Counted from the stretch's first letter, positions 26,859 through 38,202 are shown. The stretch: 64,000 nt of DNA from an uncultured Pseudohongiella sp. (GCA_951812715.1 OX638323.1:3452577-3516576), one strand, 5' to 3'. Numbers and translations are program-made. Notes: generated by a model not told the origin, from the letters alone.

Positions 26859-27458
26859 ATGTGCAATAAACTGAAATCAATAGCCCTCGGCCTGGGTCTG
26901 ATTGGCGCCGGTTCCGGACTGTCTGCCCAGGCCCAGGATCTGTTCGCCGTCATCGACACCGACAAGGGAGTGATGCGCGTTGAATTGAACTATCGCGCCG
27001 CGCCGACTACCGTGGCCAACTTCGCCAATCTGGCCCTGCGCGGATTCTATGACGGCTTGACCTTCCATCGCGTCGAGCGGAATTTCATGGCTCAGGGCGG
27101 CGACCCGCTTGGCACGGGCATGGGCGGCCCCGGTTATCGCTTCGCCGGCGAATTGATCCTCAAGCACAACCGGCCCGGTATTATTTCCATGGCGAATTCC
27201 GGCCCGGGGACCGATGGCAGTCAGTTCTTCCTGACCCATCTGGCCACTTCGCATCTCGATGGCCTGCATTCGGTGTTTGGGCGGGTCGTGGAAGGAGTGG
27301 AAGTAGTGCGGCAAATCGAACGGCGCGACCTGATCAATTCGATCACCATCGAAGGCGATCCGGGGCCGGTATTCCGCCGCCGTCAGGCACAACTCGCTGA
27401 ATGGAATGCAATTCTCGACCGGGAGTTTCCCGACCTCGGACCGGCGCCCGGATTCTAG
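26859..27458 (+). CDS. Periplasmic peptidyl-prolyl cis-trans isomerase, cyclophilin type
   Basis: 199 residues. Signal peptide MCNKLKSIALGLGLIGAGSG ends near SAQAQ. The cyclophilin domain is complete: TTVANFANLALRGFYDGLTF, HRVERNFMAQGGDPLGTGMG, GPGYRFAGE, MANSGPGTDGSQFFLT and SVFGRVVEGVEVV. Conserved Arg, Phe and Gln residues of the active site are present. The histidine of LDGLHSVFGR replaces the Trp of cyclosporin-sensitive types, as in bacterial PpiA. It assists folding in the periplasm. Its stop overlaps that of yciB. Confidence 0.93.
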   Translation: MCNKLKSIALGLGLIGAGSGLSAQAQDLFAVIDTDKGVMRVELNYRAAPTTVANFANLALRGFYDGLTFHRVERNFMAQGGDPLGTGMGGPGYRFAGELILKHNRPGIISMANSGPGTDGSQFFLTHLATSHLDGLHSVFGRVVEGVEVVRQIERRDLINSITIEGDPGPVFRRRQAQLAEWNAILDREFPDLGPAPGF

Positions 27459-28078
27459 GCGCGTTTTCTTACCGCTCCCGACGCATCGGACTTGTCGTCC
27501 GGTTCATCCGGCATTTCCATATATCGCGCCAGATAAGGCATCTGGCCAAATACGAACACCACCGTAATGATGAGATTGCCGAAGACCTTGAACTGGATCC
27601 ACGCAGTTTCGCTCAGAGTATACGCTACGGCAAGATTGACCGCGCCGAGCAGAAGGAAATACACGATCCAGATATTGTTCAGCCGCAACCACATTTCCCG
27701 CGGCATTTCGACCGCGTGACCCAGCATGTGCTGCAGCGCAGGTTTGCTGCCGATGTAACGCGAGCCGAGGAAGATCGAGGCGAAAATCCAGTTCACCAGT
27801 GGCGCTTTCCATTTCAGGAAATTCACGTCGCGCAGGAGAAAGGTGGGGATGCAGAACACCACCACCGCGCACAGGGTGATCCATTCGAACTTGTCGAGGC
27901 GTTTGTACGCTGCGAACAACGCGCCGTAGACGATCACGGAAGTCGCCAGCAGTACTTCCGCGGCGCTGTAGATGCCGCCGACACTATGTTCGATGCCGGC
28001 GAAGTTTACCGGTCTTTCGTCCATGGCCCAGACGAAAAAGAAGGCCAGCAACGGGATGTAGCTCACGACTTGTTTCAT
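27455..28078 (-). CDS. yciB: Inner membrane protein YciB / septation protein A
   Basis: 207 residues, about five membrane helices. Family motifs seen: KQVVSYIPLLAFFFVW, IYSAAEVLLATSVIVYGAL, FLRDVNFLKWKAPLVNWIFA and LRLNNIWIVYFLLLGAVNLA. YciB interacts with cell elongation and division proteins and affects envelope integrity; the exact activity is unknown. Converges with the cyclophilin gene; the two stop codons overlap by 2 nt. Confidence 0.94.
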   Translation of the reverse strand: MKQVVSYIPLLAFFFVWAMDERPVNFAGIEHSVGGIYSAAEVLLATSVIVYGALFAAYKRLDKFEWITLCAVVVFCIPTFLLRDVNFLKWKAPLVNWIFASIFLGSRYIGSKPALQHMLGHAVEMPREMWLRLNNIWIVYFLLLGAVNLAVAYTLSETAWIQFKVFGNLIITVVFVFGQMPYLARYMEMPDEPDDKSDASGAVRKRA

Positions 28079-28155
28079 ATGTCGATGTTAATTCAATTAC
28101 GCTCGGTTTGTCTTGGGGTGGGGTGGCTTCGAATGGCTGGAATTGGCTTCGATCC

Positions 28156-28385
28156 GCCGCGGCCGCGATGCGGGTGTGCAGCGGGCGCTGTAAATACGTT
28201 CAGCAGACTGCCTTCACTGGCATTTTGCATGCCATCCCTGGCGCAGCTTGTGTGACTTCGCCAATCCCCGGTCTCGACATCCATTTCGAGCCGTTCGGCC
28301 CTCAAAAAAGCGTTGCTTCTTGTCGGCTGCGCCGACCGGGCCTTACCCTCGCACGCCCGCTGCACACCCGCATCGCGGCCACGGC
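28156..28385. repeat. Long hairpin repeat element, copy 2
   Basis: The gene-free stretch 28079-28495 carries an inverted repeat with 32 nt arms, 28156-28187 and 28354-28385. The inner 27 nt match perfectly, with one mismatch further out. The 166 nt interior contains CTGTAAATACG next to the left arm, CTCGACATCCAT, and CTCGCACGCCCGCTG running into the right arm. All three are also in the element at 7407-7593. The outer arm sequences of the two copies are unrelated, yet each is self-complementary. No coding sequence or transposase. Confidence 0.82.
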
Positions 28386-28495
28386 TCGCTCACTGCGGAT
28401 GGGCGGCCTCTTGCGATGTGATATAGGAGCACAAATCTTGTCAATGGGGTGGTCGGGGTGTAGTGTTGTTTGGGAACTATTGCGGAGGCGTCAAA

Positions 28496-29461
28496 ATGTT
28501 TGAGATTAGTGCCATGAGCCGCTTTTTTCGACCGTTTTTCCTTTTCCTTGTTCTGGCGGCGCCGATTGCGCTGGGGCAGGGAAATGACGATATTCCGCGC
28601 CTTGCTAATGGGTTTCCCGATCTGCAGGGGACTTGGGATTTTCGCACGATCACGCCATTGCAACGGCCACAGGAGTTTGCGGACCAGGAAGTGCTGAGTG
28701 CGGATCAGGCGGCGGAGTTCGAGATTGCCAGGCAGGAGCAGCTTGACCGGGACAATTTTACCGACACTACGACTACCGGCGACTACAACCAGTTCTGGTA
28801 TGACCGGGGCACGGAGATTCTGGACTCCAATCGGACTTCGCTGATTACTTATCCTCCTGACGGACGCATTCCCGAGTTGACCGAACAGGCTCGGGAAAGA
28901 AACGCCGCCCGGCGCGAGGCGGCGGCGTTGAATCGCGGCATCGAGGCCAGGCCGCTCTCCGAGCGCTGCATCATGGGATTCAATTCCGGCCCACCCATGC
29001 TGCCGAGCGCATATAACAACAATGTCCAGTTGGTCCAGACCGCGGATCATGTGCTCATTCACAATGAGATGGTCCACAACGCGCGCATCGTCAAGATGGG
29101 CGCCGGCGAGTTCCGCGCCGTGCCGCGAGATTGGGAGGGCGATTCAATCGGCCGCTGGGATGGCGATACGCTGGTGGTGGAAACCAGACATTTCGCCAGA
29201 GCCACGGCGTTCGGCAACTCCAGCGAAAACATGGAACTTCAGGAAAAATTCTGGCTGATCGGCGCCGACACCCTGGGCTATGAATTTACTATAAGCGATG
29301 CAAACACCTGGACGAATTCCTGGACCGCCATGTTCCCAATGCGAAGATCCGCGGAACCGATCTACGAATACGCCTGCCACGAAGGCAACTACAGTATGGC
29401 CGCCATCATGGCCGGCTGGCGCACCCAGGAAGTCCTCGCCGAATTCAACGTCGAGGATTAA
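28496..29461 (+). CDS. Secreted protein of unknown function (YEYACHEGNYSMA family), paralogue 2
   Basis: 321 residues. A hydrophobic signal peptide (FFLFLVLAAPIALGQ) is followed by LANGFPDLQGTWDFRTITPL. Shares with paralogue 1 (22956-24005) the DL[EQ]G[IT]W start, SERC-hydrophobic-GF, H-[DN]-A-R-I-V, and the C-terminal EPIYEYACHEGNYSMAAIMAG signature with an acidic tail. The ATG at 28496 is preceded by GGAGG. Secreted, function unknown; not part of an evident operon. The hairpin element sits directly upstream. Confidence 0.7.
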   Translation: MFEISAMSRFFRPFFLFLVLAAPIALGQGNDDIPRLANGFPDLQGTWDFRTITPLQRPQEFADQEVLSADQAAEFEIARQEQLDRDNFTDTTTTGDYNQFWYDRGTEILDSNRTSLITYPPDGRIPELTEQARERNAARREAAALNRGIEARPLSERCIMGFNSGPPMLPSAYNNNVQLVQTADHVLIHNEMVHNARIVKMGAGEFRAVPRDWEGDSIGRWDGDTLVVETRHFARATAFGNSSENMELQEKFWLIGADTLGYEFTISDANTWTNSWTAMFPMRRSAEPIYEYACHEGNYSMAAIMAGWRTQEVLAEFNVED

Positions 29462-29530
29462 CACGCGATGTCGCCGATGCCGGAGGCGACGCGAATTCTG
29501 CATTTCATTTCAATCTCTGGGAGAGATTGA

Positions 29531-31015
29531 TCATCTTGCGAGCGCGAGTTTTCGCCGCCACCAGAGAATTGGCCCGGTAACTACCATTACGATGGCAAGG
29601 ACGGCGAGAAAGTCGAGAAAATAGCGGGCGTGCCGGCTGATGATCGTGCCGCTGTGAATATCGAACATGAGCAGCATAAGGGGTGTCGCCTCAAGCCTCG
29701 GCAGCGTTATGGGCGTTTGGCTGAATCCAATGGACGGGTCGCCGTGAAACATGGCCGCTCCGTTAATTACGTACCAGCTCTCGTTGCTCAAGGTTGCGTC
29801 GGACGGCATTCCAACCAGACCGGGAATCATCCGCCAATTCCCATCCGCGAGTGATCGGTAAAAGCTCGGCCCGCCTAGCCCGCCGGCAAACAATTGATCG
29901 CCGATTCGTTTCAGGCTCCACACGAATCCAGGCGAGACGGGCGCACCCTGTTCGCGTATCCAGTTTCGGCCGCTGTCTGCCGAAGTAAGAACTCCGAGAC
30001 GGGTGCCGATAGATAGCTTGGCGTCGTTATCCGGATAAGCCACCACATGAGAAATTTCGCGATTCAGCGAGCCGAAATCGTATACCGGCGGAAGCAGGTC
30101 GCGAGCGACGGTATTGCTGACGAGCGCAGGGATCCATTCGTCCCGGTGGTCCATGACGATTCCCGTCGCGGAGAGGTATATCACGGGAAAAATCGCCATC
30201 AGTCCCAGTATCGGGGCATGGAGATTGTAGAGGCTGTTCAGGAGCGCGCGACGGCCGCGAATTCGGTCGCGCCGGTACCACCACTGCAGGGTGCCGGTCA
30301 GGGCAAGTAGCACAAACAACACGGCGCCCAGATCGTTGAGGAGCAGATTGATATCTCGGCGCATGAACGACCGGCCGAGATGGGTATCGAACAGAAAGCG
30401 GGACCAGCTAACCTGTTCCGGGAGACCCGAGACCGATGCCTGTTCGAGGTTCAATGTTCTGAAGCTGACTGGATCCGCAATTGAGACGTTGACAATCTGG
30501 CTGCTGTTTTCTACCGCGACGAGAGTATTTGGGTGGGCGCCATTGTCGAGCGCGGTGAGCCGGCGCCCCGCGAGACCCTCCCGCATCGCCCGGGCTGGAG
30601 ACTGATTGGGTTCGAATCGCCAGAGTCCATCGTCGGTTGCTATCCAAAGCCGATTCCAGCCGAGGGCGAGGTCGACCACAATCGCGTACACCATTGGCGA
30701 ACCAGCCACCCCTTCGAAACGCACGCGGTTCCAGGTGTCGGCGCCATCGCCGCTGTGCCAGAGCCCCGCGGCGCCTCCGGCTACCCACTGTCGTGAATCC
30801 GCGGGATTGGCTTGCAGCAGCGTGATGTGTCGCGTGGCCAGGACTTCAACGATCTCATCCGGCAGCATCGAGTTGGGAATCCCTAGCTGCCATGCCCAAC
30901 GCCAATCCTCTCTGTGGTCAAGCATCAATCCCGAGAGTCCGAGAATCGCCAGCCAGATCGCGCCGAACAAGCCGAGCCACTTGTGAATCTTGAAGATAGT
31001 TCTGCGCCAATTCAT
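29531..31015 (-). CDS. PepSY-type membrane protein with embedded Asp-box repeats
   Basis: 494 residues. It starts like PepSY-associated membrane proteins (RRTIFKIHKWLGLFGAIWLA, then GLSGLMLDHR). Membrane pairs follow (LLLNDLGAVLFVLLALTGTLQWWYR; HAPILGLMAIFPVIYLSATGIVMDHRDEW) and a final helix (LDFLAVLAIVMVVTGPILWW). The periplasmic loops contain beta-propeller-like Asp boxes (SGDGADTWNRV and SADSGRNWIRE) and several GLW/RLW strands. PepSY-TM proteins often act in iron or heme reduction near TonB receptors; none is adjacent here. Function not known. Confidence 0.72.
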   Translation of the reverse strand: MNWRRTIFKIHKWLGLFGAIWLAILGLSGLMLDHREDWRWAWQLGIPNSMLPDEIVEVLATRHITLLQANPADSRQWVAGGAAGLWHSGDGADTWNRVRFEGVAGSPMVYAIVVDLALGWNRLWIATDDGLWRFEPNQSPARAMREGLAGRRLTALDNGAHPNTLVAVENSSQIVNVSIADPVSFRTLNLEQASVSGLPEQVSWSRFLFDTHLGRSFMRRDINLLLNDLGAVLFVLLALTGTLQWWYRRDRIRGRRALLNSLYNLHAPILGLMAIFPVIYLSATGIVMDHRDEWIPALVSNTVARDLLPPVYDFGSLNREISHVVAYPDNDAKLSIGTRLGVLTSADSGRNWIREQGAPVSPGFVWSLKRIGDQLFAGGLGGPSFYRSLADGNWRMIPGLVGMPSDATLSNESWYVINGAAMFHGDPSIGFSQTPITLPRLEATPLMLLMFDIHSGTIISRHARYFLDFLAVLAIVMVVTGPILWWRRKLALAR

Positions 31016-31230
31016 GCTGCTGGAGTTGCTTCCAATAAGGTTGGCTAGCTGTTTCCTTCAGCTTTTCCCGACACGACACATGGGCAGGTTACCGCGCCGT
31101 CCGGCGCACTCTTTCGCGGCGCGCCATACCCGTAATGATGCCCCCAGTCGCGCCGAGCGCCGCCGCCATCTAGTCACTCAGGTTGAGTAAAATTCTAGCA
31201 CATGGCTTCAGAGCGATGAATGGGAGGCGA
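31016..31230. other. Gap upstream of the PepSY gene
   Basis: 215 nt between the PepSY gene start and the transposase remnant. No reading frame, RNA or repeat seen. It should contain the PepSY gene promoter on the minus strand. Confidence 0.4.
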
Positions 31231-31446
31231 CTACCGGGACTTCGGACAGATCCAACACATGATCGAGGTCTCCGGCTTTGGCGCGCGGCACGAGGCGCGC
31301 GAAACGCGGCGGTCCCGCAAGGCTTCGACGCCGCCTCCCTCCGACTCTTCCTCCCGGTACCTTTCCCCCCAGCGCCGGAACGTGCGCTTGCAAACCCCGA
31401 GCATCTCCGCCGCCTGCGCCTGCGTCAGACAACGCTCCGACCACAT
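31231..31446 (-). pseudogene. Remnant of an insertion-sequence transposase (ISNCY-like N-terminus)
   Basis: The segment MWSERCLTQAQAAEMLGVCK, then RTFRRWGERYREE and EALRDRRVSRASCRAPKPE, is the N-terminal helix-turn-helix of transposases like those of the ISNCY group (typical text: ERRLTQ-AA-LLG-RTFRR). It breaks off after about 70 codons; the expected catalytic domain is absent and the frame appears lost near the end, where a neighbouring frame continues with DLDHVLDLSE. No clear terminal inverted repeats. A dead fragment upstream of rplU. Confidence 0.65.
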
Positions 31447-31586
31447 CGTGTAAATATCTTCAACACTTCCAACCTCCGATCCTGCTGTCGTTGCGCCACG
31501 TCCATACAGCCTCCCGATCGCCTCGAAAAACGACCACTGTACGACCGGACACTTTATTTGTTCTTTAAATTGGGCATGGCTCATAC

Positions 31587-31615
31587 TTGTCTTGCGGGCA
31601 GTGATCCCGTAGAAT
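31587..31615 (+). promoter_or_regulatory. Probable sigma-70 promoter of rplU-rpmA
   Basis: TTGTCT (31587-31592), a 17 nt spacer, then TAGAAT (31610-31615), 53 nt before the rplU ATG. The -10 matches five of six consensus positions and the -35 four of six. Position in front of a ribosomal protein operon supports it. No experimental evidence. Confidence 0.6.
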
Positions 31616-31667
31616 TCGCTGCTTCGATTTAGCAAGCCGGACCCGCGCTTGAAGTGGGGCGATAACA

Positions 31668-31979
31668 ATGTATGCGGTAATTGAAAGCGGCGGCAAGCAG
31701 CACCGGGTCAGCGAAGGTGAAGTGCTGCGGCTGGAAAAGCTCGAACTCGAAGTCGGCGCGACCGTTACCTTCGCAAAGGTATTGATGGTTGGCGAAGGCG
31801 CCGAGGTCAAAATTGGCCAGCCTTATGTCGATGGCAGCTCGGTGCAAGCCGAAGTGCTGAACCAGGGCCGCGGCGAGAAAATTCGCATCGTCAAGTTCAA
31901 TCGCCGCAAGCATCATCGCAAACAGATGGGGCATCGCCAGTGGTTCACCGAAGTGAAGATTACCGGCATCAAGGCTTGA
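31668..31979 (+). CDS. rplU: 50S ribosomal protein L21
   Basis: 103 residues, starting [18 protein letters not shown], the L21 signature. The C-terminal basic segment [20 protein letters not shown] binds 23S rRNA. First of the rplU-rpmA pair with rpmA 9 nt downstream, the universal bacterial order. A probable promoter lies 53 nt upstream. Confidence 0.98.
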   Translation: MYAVIESGGKQHRVSEGEVLRLEKLELEVGATVTFAKVLMVGEGAEVKIGQPYVDGSSVQAEVLNQGRGEKIRIVKFNRRKHHRKQMGHRQWFTEVKITGIKA

Positions 31980-31988
31980 GGTAAGGAT

Positions 31989-32249
31989 ATGGCACACAAG
32001 AAAGCAGGCGGCAGTTCCAATAACGGCCGCGATTCGATATCCAAACGGCTTGGCGTCAAGCTCTTCGGCGGCCAGACGGTAAAAGCCGGCAACATTATCG
32101 TGCGCCAGCGCGGCACCAGATTTCATCCCGGTTACCAGGTCGGATGCGGCCGGGACCATACCTTATACGCGAAAGCCGACGGAGTGGTGGAATTCACCGT
32201 CAAAGGCCCGCAAAAGCGCAAATACGTCAACGTCGTGATCCCGGCCTGA
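31989..32249 (+). CDS. rpmA: 50S ribosomal protein L27
   Basis: 86 residues, starting [20 protein letters not shown], with [10 protein letters not shown] and [14 protein letters not shown]. The N-terminal tail reaches the peptidyl transferase centre. No N-terminal extension that would need Prp cleavage, as expected outside Firmicutes. 140 nt separate it from obgE; a short GC hairpin around 32320-32343 lies in that gap. Confidence 0.98.
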   Translation: MAHKKAGGSSNNGRDSISKRLGVKLFGGQTVKAGNIIVRQRGTRFHPGYQVGCGRDHTLYAKADGVVEFTVKGPQKRKYVNVVIPA

Positions 32250-32374
32250 CGGGCCGATTATTCTCAGCGGTCTACCGCGATCCCATTTTCCTTTCGCTTC
32301 GGCATGCGAGTCCAGGCCGGCCGGCATTCGAGTCAGTGCCGGCTTGGCCGTTATGGAAATAAATTCCTGCGTGA

Positions 32375-34616
<2,242 letters not shown>

Positions 34617-34621
34617 ACGGG

Positions 34622-34885
34622 TTACCGCAAGGCCCGGACGGCGGAATTCAGCCGGCTCTTGTGTCTGGCGGCCTTGTTTTTGTGGATGATGCCCTTGTCG
34701 GCCATGCGGTCGATGACGGGCACCGCCGCCTGATAAGCTTCGGCGGCGGCCTGGTAGTCCTTGCTTTCGATCGCTGCCGTCACTTTCTTGATATAAGTGC
34801 GAACCATGGAACGGAAAGACGCGTTGTGACGCCGCCGATTCTCATTTTGCCGGGCGCGTTTACGCGCTTGAGGGGAATTTGCCAA
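34622..34885 (-). CDS. rpsT: 30S ribosomal protein S20
   Basis: 87 residues, starting [20 protein letters not shown], with the [19 protein letters not shown]-terminus: the all-helical, very basic S20. Converges with proB and is divergent from murJ. The rpsT | murJ head-to-head arrangement is common in gammaproteobacteria. Confidence 0.98.
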   Translation of the reverse strand: MANSPQARKRARQNENRRRHNASFRSMVRTYIKKVTAAIESKDYQAAAEAYQAAVPVIDRMADKGIIHKNKAARHKSRLNSAVRALR

Positions 34886-34982
34886 GGAGTGCTCCTTCGA
34901 TTGAATCTGTATTCCAACAGCCCTGAAAAAAGTGCGACACTATGCCGGTTTAGCCTGCTTGTGTCAATGATACGGCTCGCCT

Positions 34983-36566
34983 GTGAACTCAACTGAAGCA
35001 AACCCGGTCAATGCCGGAGACTCCACGACCGGTAACCACGGATTGCTCAGATCGAGTGGAGTAACCGGGTCGATGACCATGGTTTCACGGGTGCTCGGCC
35101 TGGTGCGCGATGTCGTCATCGCCCGTCTGTTCGGCGCGGTCGATGGCGTCGATGCATTTTTTCTGGCCAACAAGATTCCCAATTTCATGCGCCGCCTGTT
35201 CGCCGAGGGCGCGTTCAATCAGGCCTTCGTGCCCGTGCTGTCGGAATATCGCGCCACCCGGAACCATACCGAAGTGCAAGATCTCGTAAACGCGGTGGCG
35301 GCGGCGCTAGGGGGGCTGCTGACGATCATTACCGTGCTGGTAGTAGTGGCGGCGCCCTTGCTGGCCGTCGTGGTCGCTTACGGATTTCTGGACGAACCGG
35401 AAAAGTTCGACACTTTCGTGCAGATGTTCCGCATCACCTTCCCCTATCTGCTGCTGATCTCAATGACGGCGATGTGCGGGGCGGTGCTGAACAGCTATGG
35501 CTATTTCGCTGCTCCGGCGATAACTCCCGCCATGCTAAACCTGTCGCTGATCGGCTGTTCCTTTCTGCTTGCGCCCTATTTGAGCGAACCGGCCCTGGCT
35601 CTTGCCTGGGGCGTTCTGATCGCCGGCATCGCCCAATTGCTGTTTCAATTGCCTTTTCTCGCGCATATCCGCCTGCTGCCCATTCCACGCCCGCGCCGGG
35701 GCCATGAAGGCGTGGCGCGCATCAAACGGTTGATGCTGCCGGCGCTGTTCGGCGTATCGGTGAGTCAGATCAATCTGCTGTTCGATACCGTGATCGCCTC
35801 GCTGCTCGTCACCGGCAGCGTATCCTGGCTGTATTATTCCGACCGCTTGATGGAATTGCCCCTGGGCACCTTCGGCATCGCCATTGCGATCGTCGTGTTG
35901 CCGAGCTTGTCGCGGAATAACGCCAGCAAGTCCATGGACGAATTTACCGCGACGCTTGACTGGGCCTTTCGACTGGTTTGCCTGATCGCATTGCCGGCTA
36001 CCCTGGCGCTGATTCTGATTGCCGAACCCTTGCTGGTAACTTTGTTCCAGAACGATAATTTCACTGCTTTCGATGTCGAACGATCCGCGGCCAGCCTGAA
36101 AGCCTATGCGGTCGGGCTGACCGCTTTCATGGCCGTAAAGATTTTCGCGCCGGGCTTTTACGCGCGACAAAACACTAGCACTCCAGTCCGTATTGGCGTC
36201 ATCGCCATGACCGTCAACATGGTGCTGAACGTGAGTTTTTATCTTGCCGGTTTTGCCCATGTGGGTCTGGCGCTGGCGACAAGTCTGGCGGCGCTGCTCA
36301 ACGCATACCTGCTGCTGCGCGGATTGCAGCGTGACGATGTATTTCATTTCCAGCCCGGCTGGGGGCGTCTGCTGTTGCAGATGCTGGTGGCCAATGCGGC
36401 GATGGCCCTGGTGTTATTCAGCCTTGCCGGACAATGGCGGGACTGGGTGGAATGGACCATTGCCGCCAAAGTCGGCCAGCTTGCCCTGCTGGTGGCGGGC
36501 GGGTTTTCGACTTATCTGGCGGGCCTGTTTTTGTGTGGCCTGCGTCCGCGCCACCTACTTCGCTGA
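34983..36566 (+). CDS. murJ: Lipid II flippase MurJ
   Basis: 527-residue polytopic protein of the MviN/MurJ family with about 14 helices. Key segments: GSMTMVSRVLGLVRDVVIAR with the cavity arginine, FFLANKIPNFMRRLFAEGAF, then NQAFVPVLSEY. It flips lipid II across the inner membrane for peptidoglycan synthesis. GTG start at 34983, 97 nt from the divergent rpsT start. Confidence 0.96.
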   Translation: MNSTEANPVNAGDSTTGNHGLLRSSGVTGSMTMVSRVLGLVRDVVIARLFGAVDGVDAFFLANKIPNFMRRLFAEGAFNQAFVPVLSEYRATRNHTEVQDLVNAVAAALGGLLTIITVLVVVAAPLLAVVVAYGFLDEPEKFDTFVQMFRITFPYLLLISMTAMCGAVLNSYGYFAAPAITPAMLNLSLIGCSFLLAPYLSEPALALAWGVLIAGIAQLLFQLPFLAHIRLLPIPRPRRGHEGVARIKRLMLPALFGVSVSQINLLFDTVIASLLVTGSVSWLYYSDRLMELPLGTFGIAIAIVVLPSLSRNNASKSMDEFTATLDWAFRLVCLIALPATLALILIAEPLLVTLFQNDNFTAFDVERSAASLKAYAVGLTAFMAVKIFAPGFYARQNTSTPVRIGVIAMTVNMVLNVSFYLAGFAHVGLALATSLAALLNAYLLLRGLQRDDVFHFQPGWGRLLLQMLVANAAMALVLFSLAGQWRDWVEWTIAAKVGQLALLVAGGFSTYLAGLFLCGLRPRHLLR

Positions 36567-36629
36567 GAACCGAATGAACCACAAATCAGATCCGGAAAAA
36601 GCAAGCGGCATTTATCGGGTGCTGATTTC

Positions 36630-36950
36630 ATGAAACGCGTATTCAGTTCGGAGAACGCAATCGACGTCTGGCAGATCAGGAACCTGCTGGAAGTGGCCGG
36701 GATCAAGGTTCTGGTCAAGAACGCCGACATGTATTCGGCCTATGGCGAAGTGCCGTTCGTGGAAAGCTGGCCCGAAGTTTGGGTAGAGCGCCCGGCGGAT
36801 TACCAACGCGCGCTGGATATCGTTGACGAGTATCTCGACGGCGAAGAGGACTACCGGCCGGACTGGATCTGCCCGCGCTGCCGCGAAAAAAACGGCGCCG
36901 CCTTTGCCGTTTGCTGGAACTGCGAGCAATCGGCCCCGGATCAAGACTAG
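36630..36950 (+). CDS. DUF2007 family protein with C-terminal zinc ribbon
   Basis: 106 residues. The N-terminal alpha-beta domain (MKRVFSSENAIDVWQIRNLL, VAGIKVLVKNADMYSAYGEV) is the DUF2007 'putative signal transducing protein' pattern. After an acidic linker, DWICPRCREKNGAAFAVCWNCEQ forms a small CxxC...CxxC zinc ribbon. Ligand and partner unknown. It follows murJ by 63 nt and may share its transcript. Confidence 0.85.
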   Translation: MKRVFSSENAIDVWQIRNLLEVAGIKVLVKNADMYSAYGEVPFVESWPEVWVERPADYQRALDIVDEYLDGEEDYRPDWICPRCREKNGAAFAVCWNCEQSAPDQD

Positions 36951-36999
36951 TTTTGTTCCTGTCGCGCGCGAACTCCGGCAAGGCGGAGCGGTCCCCGTA

Positions 37000-38202
37000 T
37001 CAGGCTTCGTCCCGCAATAGCCGCGCCAGGCTGCGGGCGAGATAGCCGATATTGGCCTGGTTGACGCCGGCGATATTGATGCGGCCGGACTTCACCAGAT
37101 AGATGCTGTATTGGCTTACCAGGGCTTCGGCCTGTTCCGGGGTAACGCCGAGGAAGGAGAACATGCCTTTCTCGCGCTCGATAAAACTGAAATCCCGCTG
37201 CAGGCCGACCGCGCGCAATTCATGCACCAGGGCGGCCCGCAGATCGTTGATGCGGTCGCGAACTTCGGCCAGTTCGCGCTCCCAGTCCGCGCGCAGTTCC
37301 GCGTCTTCCATGATGGTTTGCACGATGGCGGCGCCGTGGTCGGGCGGCATGGAATAGTTGGCCCTGGCGGTGGCGGCGAGCCGGCTTGCCGCCGCCTTCG
37401 CGACCGCGCCGGTTCGGCAGATCACCGACAAGGCGCCGGTCCGTTCGCGATAGAGGCCGAAGTTCTTTGAGCAGGAACTTACCAGCAACAATTCGGGTAG
37501 CGCTTCGGCCAGCAGACGCACCCCGTAGACGTCTTCTTCAAGGCCGTCGCCAAGCCCCTGGTAGGCCATGTCGATCATCACGGTAAAGCCCTTGTCCAGG
37601 GCCAGATCTCCGAGTTGCCGCCATTGTCCGCGATCAAGGTCCGCGCCGCAGGGATTGTGACAACAGCCATGCAGCAGCACCACGTCGTTCGCCGCGGCCT
37701 GGGACAGACATTCGGCCATGGCGTCGAAGCGAACGGAATGCGAGTGAAGGTCGTAGTACGGATACTTGGCGATCTTGAGTCCAGCCGCGCCGAGCAAGGG
37801 CATATGATTCGGCCAGGTGGGATCGCTAACCCACACGCTTGCTTCCGGATTCGCCTGAGCGATAAACTCCGCCGCCAGCCGCAGGCCGCCGCAGCCGCCC
37901 GGAGTCTGCAAGGTCACCCTGCGTTCGCCGAGGGTTTGCTTCAACTTGCCGCCGAATGCCAGCGAGGCTATGGCATCGTTGAAGCCGGCGGCGCCGCCGG
38001 GACCGACATAGACCTTGCTGTCCTGTTCCGCAAGCAGAATCCGTTCGGCCTTTTTCACGGCGCGCATGACCGGCGTATTGCCCTGTTCGTCCTTGTAGAC
38101 GCCGGCGCCGAGATCGATCTTGTCTGGATTGGGATCGGCGCGATAGGCGGGCGTCAGCGCGAGGATGGGATCTGGGGGAAGCGCTTGCAATGCGTCAAAC
38201 AT
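37000..38202 (-). CDS. Aromatic/aspartate aminotransferase (AspC/TyrB family)
   Basis: 400 residues, fold type I aminotransferase class Ib. KIDLGAGVYKDEQGNTPVM opens it; LLHGCCHNPCGADL contains the N-P-x-G motif; the cofactor lysine is in VSSCSKNFGLYRERTGA, and the C-terminal arginine in KSGRINIAGVN. It makes aspartate, tyrosine or phenylalanine from 2-oxoglutarate-linked exchange; AspC and TyrB cannot be separated by eye. Overlaps the folD end by 8 nt and is downstream of it. Confidence 0.93.
   Translation of the reverse strand: MFDALQALPPDPILALTPAYRADPNPDKIDLGAGVYKDEQGNTPVMRAVKKAERILLAEQDSKVYVGPGGAAGFNDAIASLAFGGKLKQTLGERRVTLQTPGGCGGLRLAAEFIAQANPEASVWVSDPTWPNHMPLLGAAGLKIAKYPYYDLHSHSVRFDAMAECLSQAAANDVVLLHGCCHNPCGADLDRGQWRQLGDLALDKGFTVMIDMAYQGLGDGLEEDVYGVRLLAEALPELLLVSSCSKNFGLYRERTGALSVICRTGAVAKAAASRLAATARANYSMPPDHGAAIVQTIMEDAELRADWERELAEVRDRINDLRAALVHELRAVGLQRDFSFIEREKGMFSFLGVTPEQAEALVSQYSIYLVKSGRINIAGVNQANIGYLARSLARLLRDEA

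Noticed and set aside
28343..29077. A 244-codon minus-strand frame opposite the second secreted paralogue
   Set aside because: It is antisense to a gene with signal peptide, ribosome site and family signature, and crosses the hairpin element.
31208..31444. A separate 78-residue minus-strand gene overlapping the transposase remnant
   Set aside because: It is mostly an out-of-frame reading of the same remnant, except that its end may continue the transposase after a frameshift.
36574..36633. A 19-codon frame between murJ and the DUF2007 gene
   Set aside because: Too short, without ribosome site or hydrophobic character, and overlapping the next start.
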